From NCBI GenBank assembly GCA_047495785.1, contig JBLDXI010000009.1, forward strand, positions 3,286,001 through 3,350,000: 64,000 nucleotides of DNA. Direction: 5' to 3'. This document shows, piece after piece, positions 49,300 through 60,592 of this stretch (position 1 is its first letter; each line of letters starts with the position of its first letter). A program made the position numbers and the translations under genes. Source of the stretch: Lepidodermella squamata. Taxonomy: Eukaryota > Gastrotricha. The notes under the pieces are model-generated. The model did no database searches and was not told the DNA's origin. It saw nothing but the letters and a program-made list of their open reading frames with translations.

Positions 49300-52200
49300 T
49301 TAGAATCTGTTTCCTTCGGCGTAATAGGCCACGGCTGGGTTGTATGCCACGTCTCTTTGGTAGTACAAGTTATCCCTTCCTACACTTTGAGGAGGCTGGG
49401 GAGCCGGCGCATTCGGCGTTTCGAATAAGTTGGCGTAGTAAGCATCAGCGTACGCTTGTTTCTCCTCTTCAGTCGGCCGATGGTTCTCAAACTGCGGTGA
49501 CAGCTCTCGAGTTGCGAACATACCTGTCGGAGCCACTGTCGCTGAGTATGGCTGGTGAGGCTCCATTCTCGGCGGAAGGTCCAAAGGCACAATGCTCAAA
49601 GGTTGGTAGCTCGGTTGGTGCATGCTCATTTCGGGAGTAGCCTGTGCAACCGCCCCAGGTTGTATTTTTCGTTGGCTGTTCTGCTTAACGCAACACGCGA
49701 CGATCACGCCGACAAGTATAGCTATGAGCAGAACCCCTACGCCAACAGCAACACCCAGGACCCATATCTTCACCCATTTGTTTCCGATTTTAACCCAGGA
49801 GGAATCGTAAGCTTCAACTATGGCTGAAGAATTGGATTGCAGAGTGGTAGATACTGTGGTTGACGTTGTTGAAGTCGTAGTTGTAGCCAAAGACACTGAA
49901 GTCGTGGAAATCGAAGCTGACGGGTCAACTAAAGCGATGGCTGAGTTGATTGATGAAAGCCTAAAAAACGCCTTTAAGCTATAAGACTCAATAAATTGAA
50001 CGTTTTACATGTCCGCAGATTGGGTTAGACTCAAAAGCGTTGTTTGATCAATCGTCGTATAAGTGTCACGCTTTTTCCGCGCCGTTGACGTAGCAGCCTT
50101 ACTGCAAAGATCATTGGATGAGTTGGCCTTAAGCATGAGTCCAAGGCAAAAGGTGATCCCGTCCGTATCAGGGTTCAATAGAGCGACCTCAGACGAGTAA
50201 ATGTAGATTCCCGTGAGATTAGAGGACCTGAAATCAAAATTTAATGGGACGGAACCAAGGTATAATTAGAACTTACCATGTCTTTCCTGGGCAGCATGAT
50301 TTGAAGGTTGACGAATCATTTTTGCACTTTGAATTCATTGTAGTTGATACCCCAGATTTCATCTGATATGCGACCAGTTTGTTGAATAGCGAGACCGTAA
50401 GTATACTCGAGTTGAAACAGAGGTCAACGGCGTACTTAACAGCTTCCGAATCAACTAATAGTAATTAATCGATTAAATATTTCTGTAAATTATGTTAACA
50501 CCCACATGGGCACCTAGCCAGTTGGCAATCTTCAACAGTCCGCCGGGTTTCATTCGAACAAGGGGAGTTAAGGGATGTTGGTGCGTCACACTGTTGAGTT
50601 ATAGATCGAGTTCCCAGACCACAAGTGACGCTACATGACCCCGTAGCAGTCGTATTCCAGCCTATCAAAAAAACCGTTAATGTAGCTGGATAGACCTTAA
50701 AGGACCAACCATAGCAGTCCTTTCCGTTTGCATGAAGTAGATAGCCGGAAGGACATGTGCATATATTCAAGCCTCCAACAACTGCACAGGAAGCAAGATA
50801 TCCACAAGAGCTGCAGTTCGAGCTTGATGACGAAGAGGTTGTGGAAAATTTGATTGCTGCAAGGGAAAGTTTAAATTTGCTCTCATTTCAAGTCAACTTA
50901 AGATTACACTGGCATGTCGCATCGATCGATGTGCTGTTCCAGTATTCTGGGCATTTCATTGGTAGCGATTTAGAGTCACAGCCTGTTACTGGAGGGTCGT
51001 AATGAAACGAATCCGATGTTTGCCCAGAGGATGCGAGCGTGGTATTTTTTGCTTAAATGAAAGCCAATAATGCCAGCTCAAGAATCAGTTTCATACTTAC
51101 GAATACAGCTCTCCGAATAAGATAATTCAAATGCATACGAAGAAGTATTGAAAACGTATTTCCAGGCTATCGAGAATTGAGCGCAGGAAGCGCAAGTGCA
51201 AACCGAGTTACAGTAACCGGTATAGCAATCTTCATCTTTGCTGCAATTTGCGCCGAATCCTTAAGGAAAATTAAAACATTGAGCCTGCATATCCACAGTG
51301 CGATGAAAAGATTTACTCAGCAGGGTTTTTGTCGAAGCCGAAGAAATGTTTTTAGCTGTCAAATTGGGAAAATTATTAAAAAAACAGATCGCAAATAGGT
51401 CCTTACTTTGAACACAAATTCCCATTTTGCAACTGAGAGCTTTGGATAAAATCGAGCTGAAAGCAGTTGACATCCCTACGCAAGTTTCGGTTGAACTGCT
51501 ACAGGAGTTGTTAGCAGACAAAGTGCAAGGACGATAGCCAGAAGCTGACGAGGGAGCACTCATAAAATACATTGCATTTCAGTAAAATTGCGAAACCAAC
51601 TTCTATTGACTGATGTGAAGGTCGGTGTTTTCGTTGCGACACATTTCGATAGATAGCGCTCAGTGGTAGATGTCTTCGACGTGGTAGTTGCAGACGTGGC
51701 GGATGACTGACCAGAACTTGCAGCTAGCGTTGTAGCTGTCGTAGTAGTCGTGGTGGTCGTTGTAGACGAAGATGATGCCGAGGATCCCGTTGAAGACTGC
51801 GAGGCCGTGGTCTGGCCCGATGAAGAAGCGGCCGACGTTGCAGGTGTTGACGATGTCCCGCTGTAGAAAAACAACGACGCTGTAGAAAAATATTGCCAGA
51901 TGAAAATTAAGCTACGATTGAGCTTTGAATGGCGATTTTCAAAGAAATTAAAATTTATATTAAAACCTGTTGAGAGACCGTTGCGTCACAAGCTGAGTAG
52001 TTGTTGAAGCTGTGGTGGTTCCAGTGCTTCCGGTGGAGCTTCCGGCGCTTCCAGTGGTTCCAGTTGTTCCAGTGGAGCTTCCGGTAGGTGAAGCTGTAGA
52101 AGCGATTGGTGAAGTTGAGATGGCTGAACTCGACGAAGTGGCAGTCTGAGTTACAGCTGAAGATGTCACAACCGACGAACTTGGAGGTGAAGTTGAGGCC

Positions 52201-53714
52201 AGAAAGGTTGTCACTGGAGAAGCTGCAGCGGATGACGTCGTTGCAGATCCTGTCGTCATTAGGGAAGTCGTCACAATCGTAGTCGTTGGTGAGCTAGAAC
52301 CTGGTTGGGTCGTAACTGACGACGTCGAGGCTGGAAGGGATGTAGTCCCAGTTGAAGAAGGCGCAGTACCAGGAAGCGTTGTAGTAGGCGATGATGTGGC
52401 TGAAGCCGTGGGTGTCGCAGTAGTAGCGGCTAGTGAAGTCGTCGCTACAGTTGCAGAAGAAGTAGTGACTAGTAAGGTTGTAGCCGCGGTTGTAGGGGAA
52501 GTTGTCCCAGGGGACGAACTTGCAGCCGCAGTAGTTGTAGGTAACGTCGTAACTGACGTAGCTGACATGGTTGTTGCTACTGTTGCTGACAAAGTCGTCA
52601 CTGCGAGGCTAGTGGTCACAGCTGAAGTGCCTGTACTTGGTAGCGTTGTAGCTGTTGTAGTTGGAGATGTAACTGTTGAGCTTGTTGTCACAGTCGAAGG
52701 CAAGGTCGTCACAATAGTCGCGCCAGGGGTTGTGGTAGTATCAGTCGCAGATGTTGTAGTCAAAGGTAACGTCGCAATCACAGTTGTGGGCGATGTTGAA
52801 GCTGGTATGGTTGTCGTCACTGTTACTGGTGAACTCGTAGCAAGTGCGGTGGTAGTCGCAGGCGCATTCGAAGTAGTAGTCGGACTCGTCGCTGCTGTTG
52901 CTGCTTGACTTGTAGTAGGTTGGGTAGTGACTACAGTTGTAGCAACTATAGTAGTAGCTACAGTTGTTGGAGAAGGCGTGTCAGCAGCTAAGGCGGTAGT
53001 TGAAGTAGTTGGTGGTGATGTGGGGGATGTAGCTGTGGTTGTAGTTGAAGTAGTTGCTGGTGATGTGGGGGATGTAGCTGGGGTTGTAGTTGAAGTAGTT
53101 GCTGGTGACGTGGGGGATGTAGCTGGGGTTGTAGTTGAAGTTGTTGCTGGTGACGTGGGGGATGTAGCTGGGGTTGTAGTTGAAGTAGTTGCTGGTGATG
53201 TGGGGGATGTACCTGGGGTTGTAGTTGAAGTAGTTGCTGGTGATGTGGGGGATGTACCTGGGGTTGTAGTTGAAGTTGTTGCTGGTGACGTGGGGGATGT
53301 AGCTGGGGTTGTAGTTGAAGTAGTTGCTGGTGATGTGGGGGATGTAGATGGTGAGGTTGTAGGCGGTACAGTTGTCGTCACTGTTACTGGAGAAGTCGTG
53401 GCAGGCGTTGTTGTAGTTCCAGGCGCATTCGACGTAGTGGTCGGAGAACTGGTCGCTACTGCTGTTGTTGGACTTGTTGTAGGGATAGTAGGGACAGTAA
53501 CAGATGTGGTAGTCGTAGCAAGAGTTGTAGTCGTTGTAGGTGGCGCAGTCGTCGTTGTAGTTACCTTTGTAGTGGTCGAAGTAGTTGCTGGTGGTGGCGG
53601 CGGCTGTCCTGTAAATAAAGAAAGAGATCAAAAGCTTAACAAGTGCTTGTTGTAACAACCTCGAATAGAGCAGATTATGAATACCAATGCAATAGCGAGA
53701 TTTAGGGCGGTCAT
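49300..53714 (-). CDS. Array receptor J: large mucin with 45-bp repeats, Cys modules
   Basis: Exon 1 (from 53714) encodes MTALNLAIALVFIICSIRG. The next exon opens GQPPPPPATTSTTT and runs into a mucin of over 500 residues of Thr, Ser, Pro, Ala and Val. The mucin includes about eight tandem copies of a 15-residue unit (ATSPTSPATTSTTTP). A second Ser/Thr exon, the Cys hinge, EB-like, EGF-like (CTCPSGYLLHANGKDCYGW), TSP1-like (CSVTCGLGTRSITQQC), CCPGKTW, KKRDT cleavage, LVDPSAS, SWVKIGNKWVKIW and helix follow. The tail has EEEKQAYADAYYANLF and DNLYY. It is roughly 1250 residues. AATAAA lies at 49239-49244 (minus). Some central exon borders are unverified, and one acceptor near 51553 is only fair. 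Confidence 0.8.
52996..53350. repeat. 45-bp coding minisatellite in the mucin of gene J
   Basis: About eight head-to-tail copies of a 45-base unit that differ at only a few positions. Each encodes one 15-residue Thr/Ser/Pro unit on the minus strand. Copy number is likely to vary between alleles. Confidence 0.9.
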
Positions 53715-54048
53715 TTCTAGCCGAACCTAGCTCTTCGCAAAAAAGTTGAAAAGAAATGATTTGCGCGTTTGCTGCAAATCGTTTATGTTGCACCTTGGCA
53801 GCCATTTCTCATTAGTGGATGTTGACTAAACAGTGGAAACTGGAAACTGTTAAGTTCCTTTTAATTATCTGATGTGAATTATTCATAACTTTCACCTCAA
53901 AAGCAAAACGCCGAGGCAATTAGCGTCAGTTTATTTACCGCATATCAGAGCGCAATCAACTGAAAGTAAGAGTTCATCTTGTCAACTTGTCTTGTCGCTT
54001 CGTTAATTTGGGCATTGATCGCAATACTTTCGAGAGCATCTTTCGAAA
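53715..54048. other. Intergenic region between J and K
   Basis: Short spacer holding the J promoter side and the K polyadenylation signal. No gene is seen. Confidence 0.5.
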
Positions 54049-56980
54049 TCATGTATCATACGCCGCATAACCATGGTACGGATTGGTCGTCGTCGGGTTG
54101 GCGCCTTGATAGCCTGCTGCATTTTGCGGTGGGTAGTACAAGTCGCTTCTTACATTCCCGTTTTGATGACTGAATGAGTCATACTGCCCGTGGTCGTGGG
54201 CGCCCTGCATAGATGCATAGTATGCCATGGCAGCTGCATCCTCGTCATAAGGTGGATCTTGATGCTGGTTAGGATAGTGCTGTTCGCTGGAGGGGTTACC
54301 ATATCCAGTGATCATTTCAGGCGATACCCTTCGATGCCCTGCAGCGCTAAACCTCGGAGAATCCTGGGGCTTTTTGTCTTTTTTCTTACAGCAGCAAATC
54401 GCAACAACGATGCCGATAATGAGTAACACTAATCCACCTGCAGCACCGCCTATGATTCCGAGATGAAGACACATAGAGCCGATCAAGATGAAGCCTGAAT
54501 CACAGCTTAGGGTTGTCGCTTCACTCTTACTACTGGCTGCTGTAGTTCCGCCAGCGCCACTGCCTGAAGTCGTGGTAGTAGTCGTTGTCGTTGTTGTAGT
54601 CGTGGTTGTTGCCTGGCTGAAAGATGACGCTGATACACTAGCGGCTGGATCCGCCTGTTGAACGGCTGAAGTTATTGCAGCGACGCTATACAGACGAACC
54701 GCAGATCTACGAAGATAGAATTTTGTCACCGAAACTCACATGTCGGATAATGAAGCGATTTGCAACATCGTTGATTGATCGAAGGTTATGAAACTTGCAT
54801 CACGCTTCCTTCTCCGCTTCTAAAGAAGCAATGTTACCATTTCATGAATACTTTCATTCACAAATTTACCCCTTCGGGAGGAGCGGTGGTAGGCTGAGGG
54901 GTCGTAGTTGGAGCAGCAGTTGGGGCGGCAGTTGTTGCTGTCACTGCAGCAGTAGTTGGGGCATCAGTTATTGTCGTTACTCCCGCAGTAGTAGGGGCGC
55001 CAGTTATTGTCGTCACAATTGTCGTAGTCGACGCAGTAGTTGCAGGAGCCGCTGTTGTCGTCGTAACCACCGCTGCGGTTGTCGTGGCTACCGTTGTAGC
55101 TGTAGCTGTCGTGGTTTTTGTCGTAGTTACTGATGATGTAGTGGTCGCTGCTGTAGTTGTGATAGATGCCGCTCCAGCGCATAAGGAATTGCTAGCATTA
55201 GCTTTCAGCATTATCCCTACGCAGAACTTGCTGCCATTAGTATCCGGATTCAGAAGCACAACCTCGCTAGCTTGCATGTAAGTCCCACTAAGCGTGGCAC
55301 TCCATTCTTTGTTAGGACAGCATGATGAGAACAGAGTTTTATCACTCTTGCATTTCGAGTTCATCGCAGTGGCAATTTTCGTCTGCATCGACGCAGCGAC
55401 TACTTTCTGAAACAGCTCTACAGTGAGCACGGTAGAGTCGAAGCACAGATCAACGGCGCTTTTCGCAGCATCAGCATCAACTTTTAACACGCGATGAATC
55501 ATCAAGATTTTAGTTGTTCGAATGTCTGGAAACTTACAAGGACATCTGCCCATGTAACATGATTCCGAGGTTGTTTTTAAGGAGTCGAGGCATGGGGACG
55601 ATAATGTCGATGGAGCATCGCAAGTTTGAGTTACAGTTCGTGTTCCATATCCACCTTAAAATTCTCAACATTATCCTTTCAAGACTTCGGTCTATACACT
55701 TACATGTTACATTGCAAGAGCCTGTTGTAGTTGTTTTCCAGCCTTGAATGGTGAAGTGAATGAAAGCCAATAAGGATCAAGATTAGTCAACTTACCATAA
55801 CAGTCTTTCAGGTTACTGTGAAGGGCGTACCCTGACGGGCAAGTGCAAATAGGAACTTTATTGATAGAAACGCATGTTGCCGCGTTGCCACAGCTGCACC
55901 CGGTGGTGTTTGCCAAAGTAAAAGCTAAATAATACGGATGGTGAACACTTTTTGATATGACTTCCGATCAAAGACTTACGCTGGCAAGTCGCCGTGATAT
56001 CAGCATTGTCCCAATACTCGGGACATTTCAAGGAAGTAGTCACCGTGTCGCACAAACTCGAGGGTGGGTCGTAGTGGAAGTCTGCGGAAGCTTGTCCAGA
56101 ACCAGGTCTCTTCGACGTTTTCGCTGAAATCCTTTATTTGAAGCCTTCTTAATGCACGGAGGGTTGATATAGCTTACGAATACACATTTCATCATAGGCT
56201 AAAGCCAAAGGGGTAACGGTCTCGTCCACGTAGACATAAGACGCGAATTGCGAACAAGACGAACAGGCGCAGGTACCGCCAGAGCAATACCCAGTCATGC
56301 AGTCATCTTCCGACTTGCATGGTCTTCCGTATCCTAAAGAGAGAACGTTTATGAAGGCACTTTTGAATTGAGTCCTACTTCTTGGTGCAGCTTCAAGAGC
56401 TGCAGTTACTGTCGTAGCCGCGGCTGTCGTAGTTACTGCAGCGGCTGTAGTAGTTGCCGCAGCTGTTGTTGTAGTAGCTGATGATGTAGTCGAAGCCGTG
56501 GTTGTGACAACTATTTGAAATCATTATTTCACCTTCAAGGAATTTGCTGGTCAATTTACAAACCAGGTAAGCAGACTCCCATTTTACACGGAGACGGTAG
56601 GTTGGTTAGGATGGATCCGTATGCGGTAGATATCGGGGCACAATACTCACCACTACTGCACGTGCCATTGTTCGTTAAGTTGCAAGGTCTAACCCCAGAA
56701 TCTACGATACAAGCCGTTAATTCCTTCGCTGAAAGTAAGGTGATGCAATGACTGACCCTTATTTTTGTACGGATAGACAGGTGTGTCCGATACGTTGCAT
56801 CTTGTGGTATCTAGCGGGGTCGTAGTAGTCAGTGCAGCCGTTGTGGTTGGCTCTGCAGTCTGACAATCTGACAGTTCAACTTTAAACGAAACAATCATCC
56901 AAAGCTCCGCAAATCATACCGATGAAGCTAGACTGGAACCCCAACAAAACGCAAAGCGTAAGCCAGTAGATAGATATCAT
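54049..56980 (-). CDS. Array receptor K: Thr-rich and Cys-module membrane protein
   Basis: The start at 56980 encodes MISIYWLTLCVLLGFQSSF, joined to a Thr-rich exon beginning DCQTAEPTTTAALTTTT. The Cys hinge (CSSGEYC), a Thr/Ala run, EB-like (CKSEDDCMTGYC), Cys (CPEYWDN), EGF-like (CTCPSGYALHSNLKDCYG) and TSP1-like (GYGTRTVTQTCDAPS) modules follow. The membrane-proximal domain with CCPNKEW has an extra Thr/Ala run of about 75 residues inserted before a basic site. Then come QQADPAASV, a helix and a tail with DEDAAAMAYYASM and SDLYYP. Intron T/GT splits a TSP1 cysteine codon as in E and F. It is roughly 750 residues. AATAAA lies at 53930-53935 (minus). It is the last receptor before the ligand genes. 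Confidence 0.8.
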
Positions 56981-57410
56981 ACTATCGACGATAATTCCTC
57001 TTTTTCAGCAGAAACCGGAGGCGTCGTAAGTTAGTGTCACATTCGTTAAATATTCAATTTCTTCACTTCATTAAAAATGCAATACAGGAATGAAAAGTTT
57101 GTTTTGTAAATACTCTAAGCGCGCGAGAACAAAGGATAAGATAGTTACCTAGGTACGATCGCTTAATTTTTTGATCGAGTCATATTCGTCAGGCTAAGAA
57201 ATTGTCTTTATAGCGGTTATTTTCCGAAGTGCGTGCTCGACATGAGCCGCGTAAATCATTAATTTTAAATGCTGCTCCTTTCAAGGATCAATACCTATCT
57301 TGTGGCTAAGAAACGCTCATACTCAATGAACCCTGGTCAAAACACAACATTTTCTAATCGAATAGCCATTTTTATTGCCAGGTAGTTGGAAATAGTTGGG
57401 AAACTCAGTA
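56981..57410. other. Intergenic boundary between receptors and ligands
   Basis: 430 bases separate receptor K from ligand L. Apart from the L polyadenylation signal at 57371-57376, no feature is seen. Confidence 0.5.
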
Positions 57411-58249
57411 TCAAGCTATACACGTGCAATCATCGATTAACAAGTTTGGAATTTCGATGGAAAAAGTTGTTCCATTATTCTGATTTGAAGCAAAGCTAAG
57501 CGATATCGATTGATTGTTTTGGTCTGTTTGAACCGGAACGCAACTGGACTCGAGGCTGCTGCTTATAACAGCTAGGTCCTGCAGGATTGAAGATCTGGCA
57601 TTCGCGACAATGTCGTGCCAATAGGGGTCTGAGGGCCGGCATAATCCGGCGCAGTAGGGCAGAACGATATTATGGCTAATCGGCGACAATTCAACGGAGG
57701 GTGGTAGCAGGGTTTGGTTTTCAAGCATTTTTCTTAGGTTGAGATGCGTGAATCTAAGTCGACAAAACGACTTTTGAGAGTCCGCAGTCGTAGTAGTTTG
57801 CTGGGCATTTTCACTTCTCCTTCGCCTGAATGGAAAAGAAAAAAAGAAATTAAAGAATAATTCAAAATTAAATATTTCTAAAATCAAATCAAATAAAAAT
57901 AATATTCAAAACTAACCCTTAACCCTAACCCTAATCCTAATCCTAACCAGGAAACCCCATAAATTCGAGAAAAGGTTAGGTTCAATTTTAAAAATTATGT
58001 TCAATAGGCATTTCAAATTATTGTATTGAAAAATTAAAAAATTATAAAAAATTATAAAAATTATAAAAAGTACAAGGAAGAATACCTGGCAAAGCTGTGC
58101 TGTAAAATTATCAGATGGTCATTTATAAGCTTTTCCACAATATTGCCGACTTGAAACTTATCAGCCTCACTGATTTCGGAACAGGCGATACATTTGAACA
58201 GAATTAAAGCAAAGAAAGCTGGCAAAAGTAGTACCAATTTCAGCTGCAT
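57411..58249 (-). CDS. TGF-beta-like ligand L with miniature prodomain and RRRR site
   Basis: Two exons (58249-58086, 57825-57411) join to 192 residues. The signal peptide is MQLKLVLLLPAFFALILF. Only about 35 residues follow it before RRRRS, created exactly at the splice junction, which is a furin-type site. The mature part has the cystine-knot order of the TGF-beta superfamily: FCRLRFTHLNL, YCAGLC, a helix-like segment, SCVPV, and a final CTC near the C-terminus. The cysteine that normally precedes CVP and links two subunits is absent (SSCVPV instead of CCVP). Normal precursors carry prodomains of over 200 residues, so this one is extreme. A TATATA lies 30 bases before the ATG, implying a very short leader. 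AATAAA is at 57371-57376 (minus). Confidence 0.72.
57917..57949. repeat. Interstitial telomere-like repeats in an intron
   Basis: About five units of CCCTAA and CCTAAT type lie inside the intron of ligand L. They match the TTAGGG-class animal telomere repeat with some variants. Confidence 0.75.
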
Positions 58250-58912
58250 TTTTTAGCTTACAACCTCAGGTATGTGAGTATATATCGCTATGAGGATGCT
58301 GGCGCGATTAGGTTGTTTCGGAGCGAACTTGCACCTGAATTGCACCGCAACCTGGGTTCCAGCCAGTAATACTGTGAAGAAACTAAAGAAACTATAAAGA
58401 AATTTATCCCAGTTTCACTAGCCATTTTGTATTATTCATTTTTCCACCTCAGACTGCCTATAATTAGCCTCGTTAGTTTTGTGGTCGAGTTTAGATCTTA
58501 TCGATCACGCAGGTATAAAAAAATGTGCGCCCTTTCACCAATTAATTGCTTATTGATATTATTGCGTAGCCAGAAAATGCGTGTGCGAGCTTGCAAAAAA
58601 GGCTCACAAATGGGTTTATAATTAATTTCGCGCAATATTCAAAAAAAAACTAAGTGCGCGAGCTTGAGGTGCATAATTAGCCAGCTTAAATTTTAGCGAG
58701 CCCGCTTGAAGCTGGAAACAACAAAATTTCAATTCAATTTCGGAATTTTGAATCAAATTTCGGTAAAAATAAATAACATTTTGGGTTTAATTATATAAGT
58801 CTGTATTTTTACGATGCACTTCTCCTCACTTCAGTTTATTCTTTTTGAAATAATTATATTTCAAATTTTCATAAAAAGTTCAAGTTGACCCTTCAATCCC
58901 TCGAGCTGTTTC
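58250..58912. other. Intergenic region between ligands L and M
   Basis: AT-rich spacer with the L core promoter (TATATA at 58279-58284, minus strand) and the M polyadenylation signal. No further gene is seen. Confidence 0.5.
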
Positions 58913-59520
58913 TCAAGCAGAGCAGCCGCAAAGAGTTGCACTAATATTTTCCAAATCGAAAGTCCGTGATTTACCGAGGCCATCTTCATAAAATAGCGTC
59001 ACTGTTCGCCTCGGACCTATGGGGATGCATTGCATCTGGAATTTCGACTTCGGACCGAAGTACATGTTAGGCCATGATGCCGAGCCGGGTACAGCTAGCA
59101 ATTTCCAGTTCGGGTCATCGAAGCTGCAAAGGCCTCCACAGTACGCCACCTGGAATCGGAGCGTGTGCGCTGTTTCGCGAGACATTCCCGGGATTTCGTA
59201 GTTCAATTGTTCTGGGTAAATGGCTTCTCGTCGCAGGCAGCAGCCTGTTTCGTTAGCTGGGCCGATATCAGGCTCGCAGTCACCCACGCCGTAGCCGGCA
59301 GGAATCTTGGCGCCCCTATAAAAAAATAATGATCGATGGGCTTCGAGTTAAAATATAGCGTAGGTTTCCAAAGTCGTGTTTCAGAAATAAGGATGGAATT
59401 CTGTCCTTCTCACCGAATTCCGAATTGCGCTTACCATGGAAACATAGATCCCTCTAATTTTGAGATTAATATAAGCTTGAGGAATAAGGCGAGGAAATAG
59501 CGGGGAAATGAAGATTCCAT
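58913..59520 (-). CDS. TGF-beta-like ligand M without prodomain
   Basis: Two exons (59520-59435, 59315-58913) join to 162 residues. The signal-like start is MESSFPRYFLALFLKLILI. The second exon begins directly with GAKIPAGYGVGDC, and the knot domain follows: CCLRRE, AYCGGLCSFDDPNW, QCIPIGPRR, LFYEDG and CGCSA at the end. These match TGF-beta family landmarks (CC-R, YCxGxC, CxP, LxYxDG, CGC). The intermolecular cysteine is replaced by Gln. No prodomain and no basic cleavage site exist between signal and knot, so secretion as a small mature-like factor is inferred. It is closest to N. AATAAA lies at 58835-58840 (minus). Confidence 0.75.
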
Positions 59521-60003
59521 TTTTCACTCAGATCCGGAATAAATATATTTATAACCGTTGAATAATAGGAAAAATGTAGCTCTATTAACTGATTCATATC
59601 AATTCAGGTCGAGTTATAAATGAAAAACAGATGTCTGTGAGTAACGAAAATTACGGCTGGAGCTATAACAAAATGTGCAAAAATTCGATTGGATGACCGG
59701 CTTCAGGTTAGGTACTCAAAACAGGGTCGCGAGACATTGGAAATCTGGTCAAATAATCCTATTAAGGAAATCAGAACGTGTTTCCGATTTGATTGGGTTG
59801 TAGTAGGTTCGATTCAGAATATTCACAAATCAGCTATCCACATTTTCGAGCCTAACCTTCAAACTCATGATGCCGTCGTTTGTATGTAAAGGAGCGTCCA
59901 ACGTTCATTGTTAATTTTTCAATGCCACGTTTTAAATTGCCAGAAAATCGTATAATATAAAAGAAAAATTCATAAAAATTTGCTGGATAATCATGAATAA
60001 CCT
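59521..60003. other. Intergenic region between ligands M and N
   Basis: No gene is seen. The A/T-rich stretch at 59537-59556 includes a TATAAATA on the minus strand close to the M start codon. Confidence 0.5.
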
Positions 60004-60039
60004 TTTATTTCTTTTAAATTTGTTGCGCGATTTTTGTTA

Positions 60040-60592
60040 TCAAGCCGAGCAGCCACAAGCAGTTGCCATGAGCTTCTCGAAAAGAAAAGGCCGCGGTTCG
60101 CCGTTGACGTAGTAAACCATGACCCTATTTCGCCGCGGTCCAATGGGCACGCAGCGCATCTTGTACGCCGACTGTTTGCCGAAAAACATGTTAGGCCACG
60201 CTGATGATGCAGAGCCCGGTACGATTAGCGATGGCCAGTTAGGGTCGTCGAAGCTGCACTGCCCAGCGCAATACGTAGCTATTAATCGATAATTATCCGC
60301 CTCGGCTCGCGTCATCCCGGGCACTTCATAGTTCAGCTGTGAAACGGTGACCCACTCCCTGCGCAGGCAGCAGTATGTTTCGTTTGCTGGGCCTGTTCCT
60401 TCTCGGCAGTCAGTCATGCCCCAGCCGGCTGGTATGCTACCACCCCTGCAAAAGTAATTATTGCGATTTCATAACAGTCATGTCGCGAATTTGTATTTTT
60501 TACCAGGGATATGTGTAGCCGAGTAATGGCGTAATTAGTGCAAAATCAATCCATAGAGCGAGAAAGATGATGTTCATCTCAGAGCGTCCCAT
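60040..60592 (-). CDS. TGF-beta-like ligand N without prodomain
   Basis: Two exons (60592-60504, 60445-60040) join to 164 residues. The signal-like start reads MGRSEMNIIFLALWIDFAL. Exon 2 opens GGSIPAGWGMTDC, and CCLRREW, TYCAGQCSFDDPNW, RCVPIGPRR, YYVNGE and ACGCSA follow. The pattern and length parallel M: the intron is phase 2 in both, and the intermolecular cysteine is missing (RCVP). A PNETYC sequence gives an N-glycosylation site just before the double cysteine, as in M (NETGC). AATAAA is at 60004-60009 (minus). It is probably a recent tandem duplicate of M. Receptor choice and function are unknown. Confidence 0.75.

Noticed and set aside
52396-53655. Plus-strand Val-rich frames (52396-52908, 52927-53655) and the Tyr/Asn/Ser-rich minus frame at 52981-53805
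   Set aside because: They are other frames of the J mucin and its 45-bp repeats. The spliced J start joins to the Thr/Ser/Pro frame.
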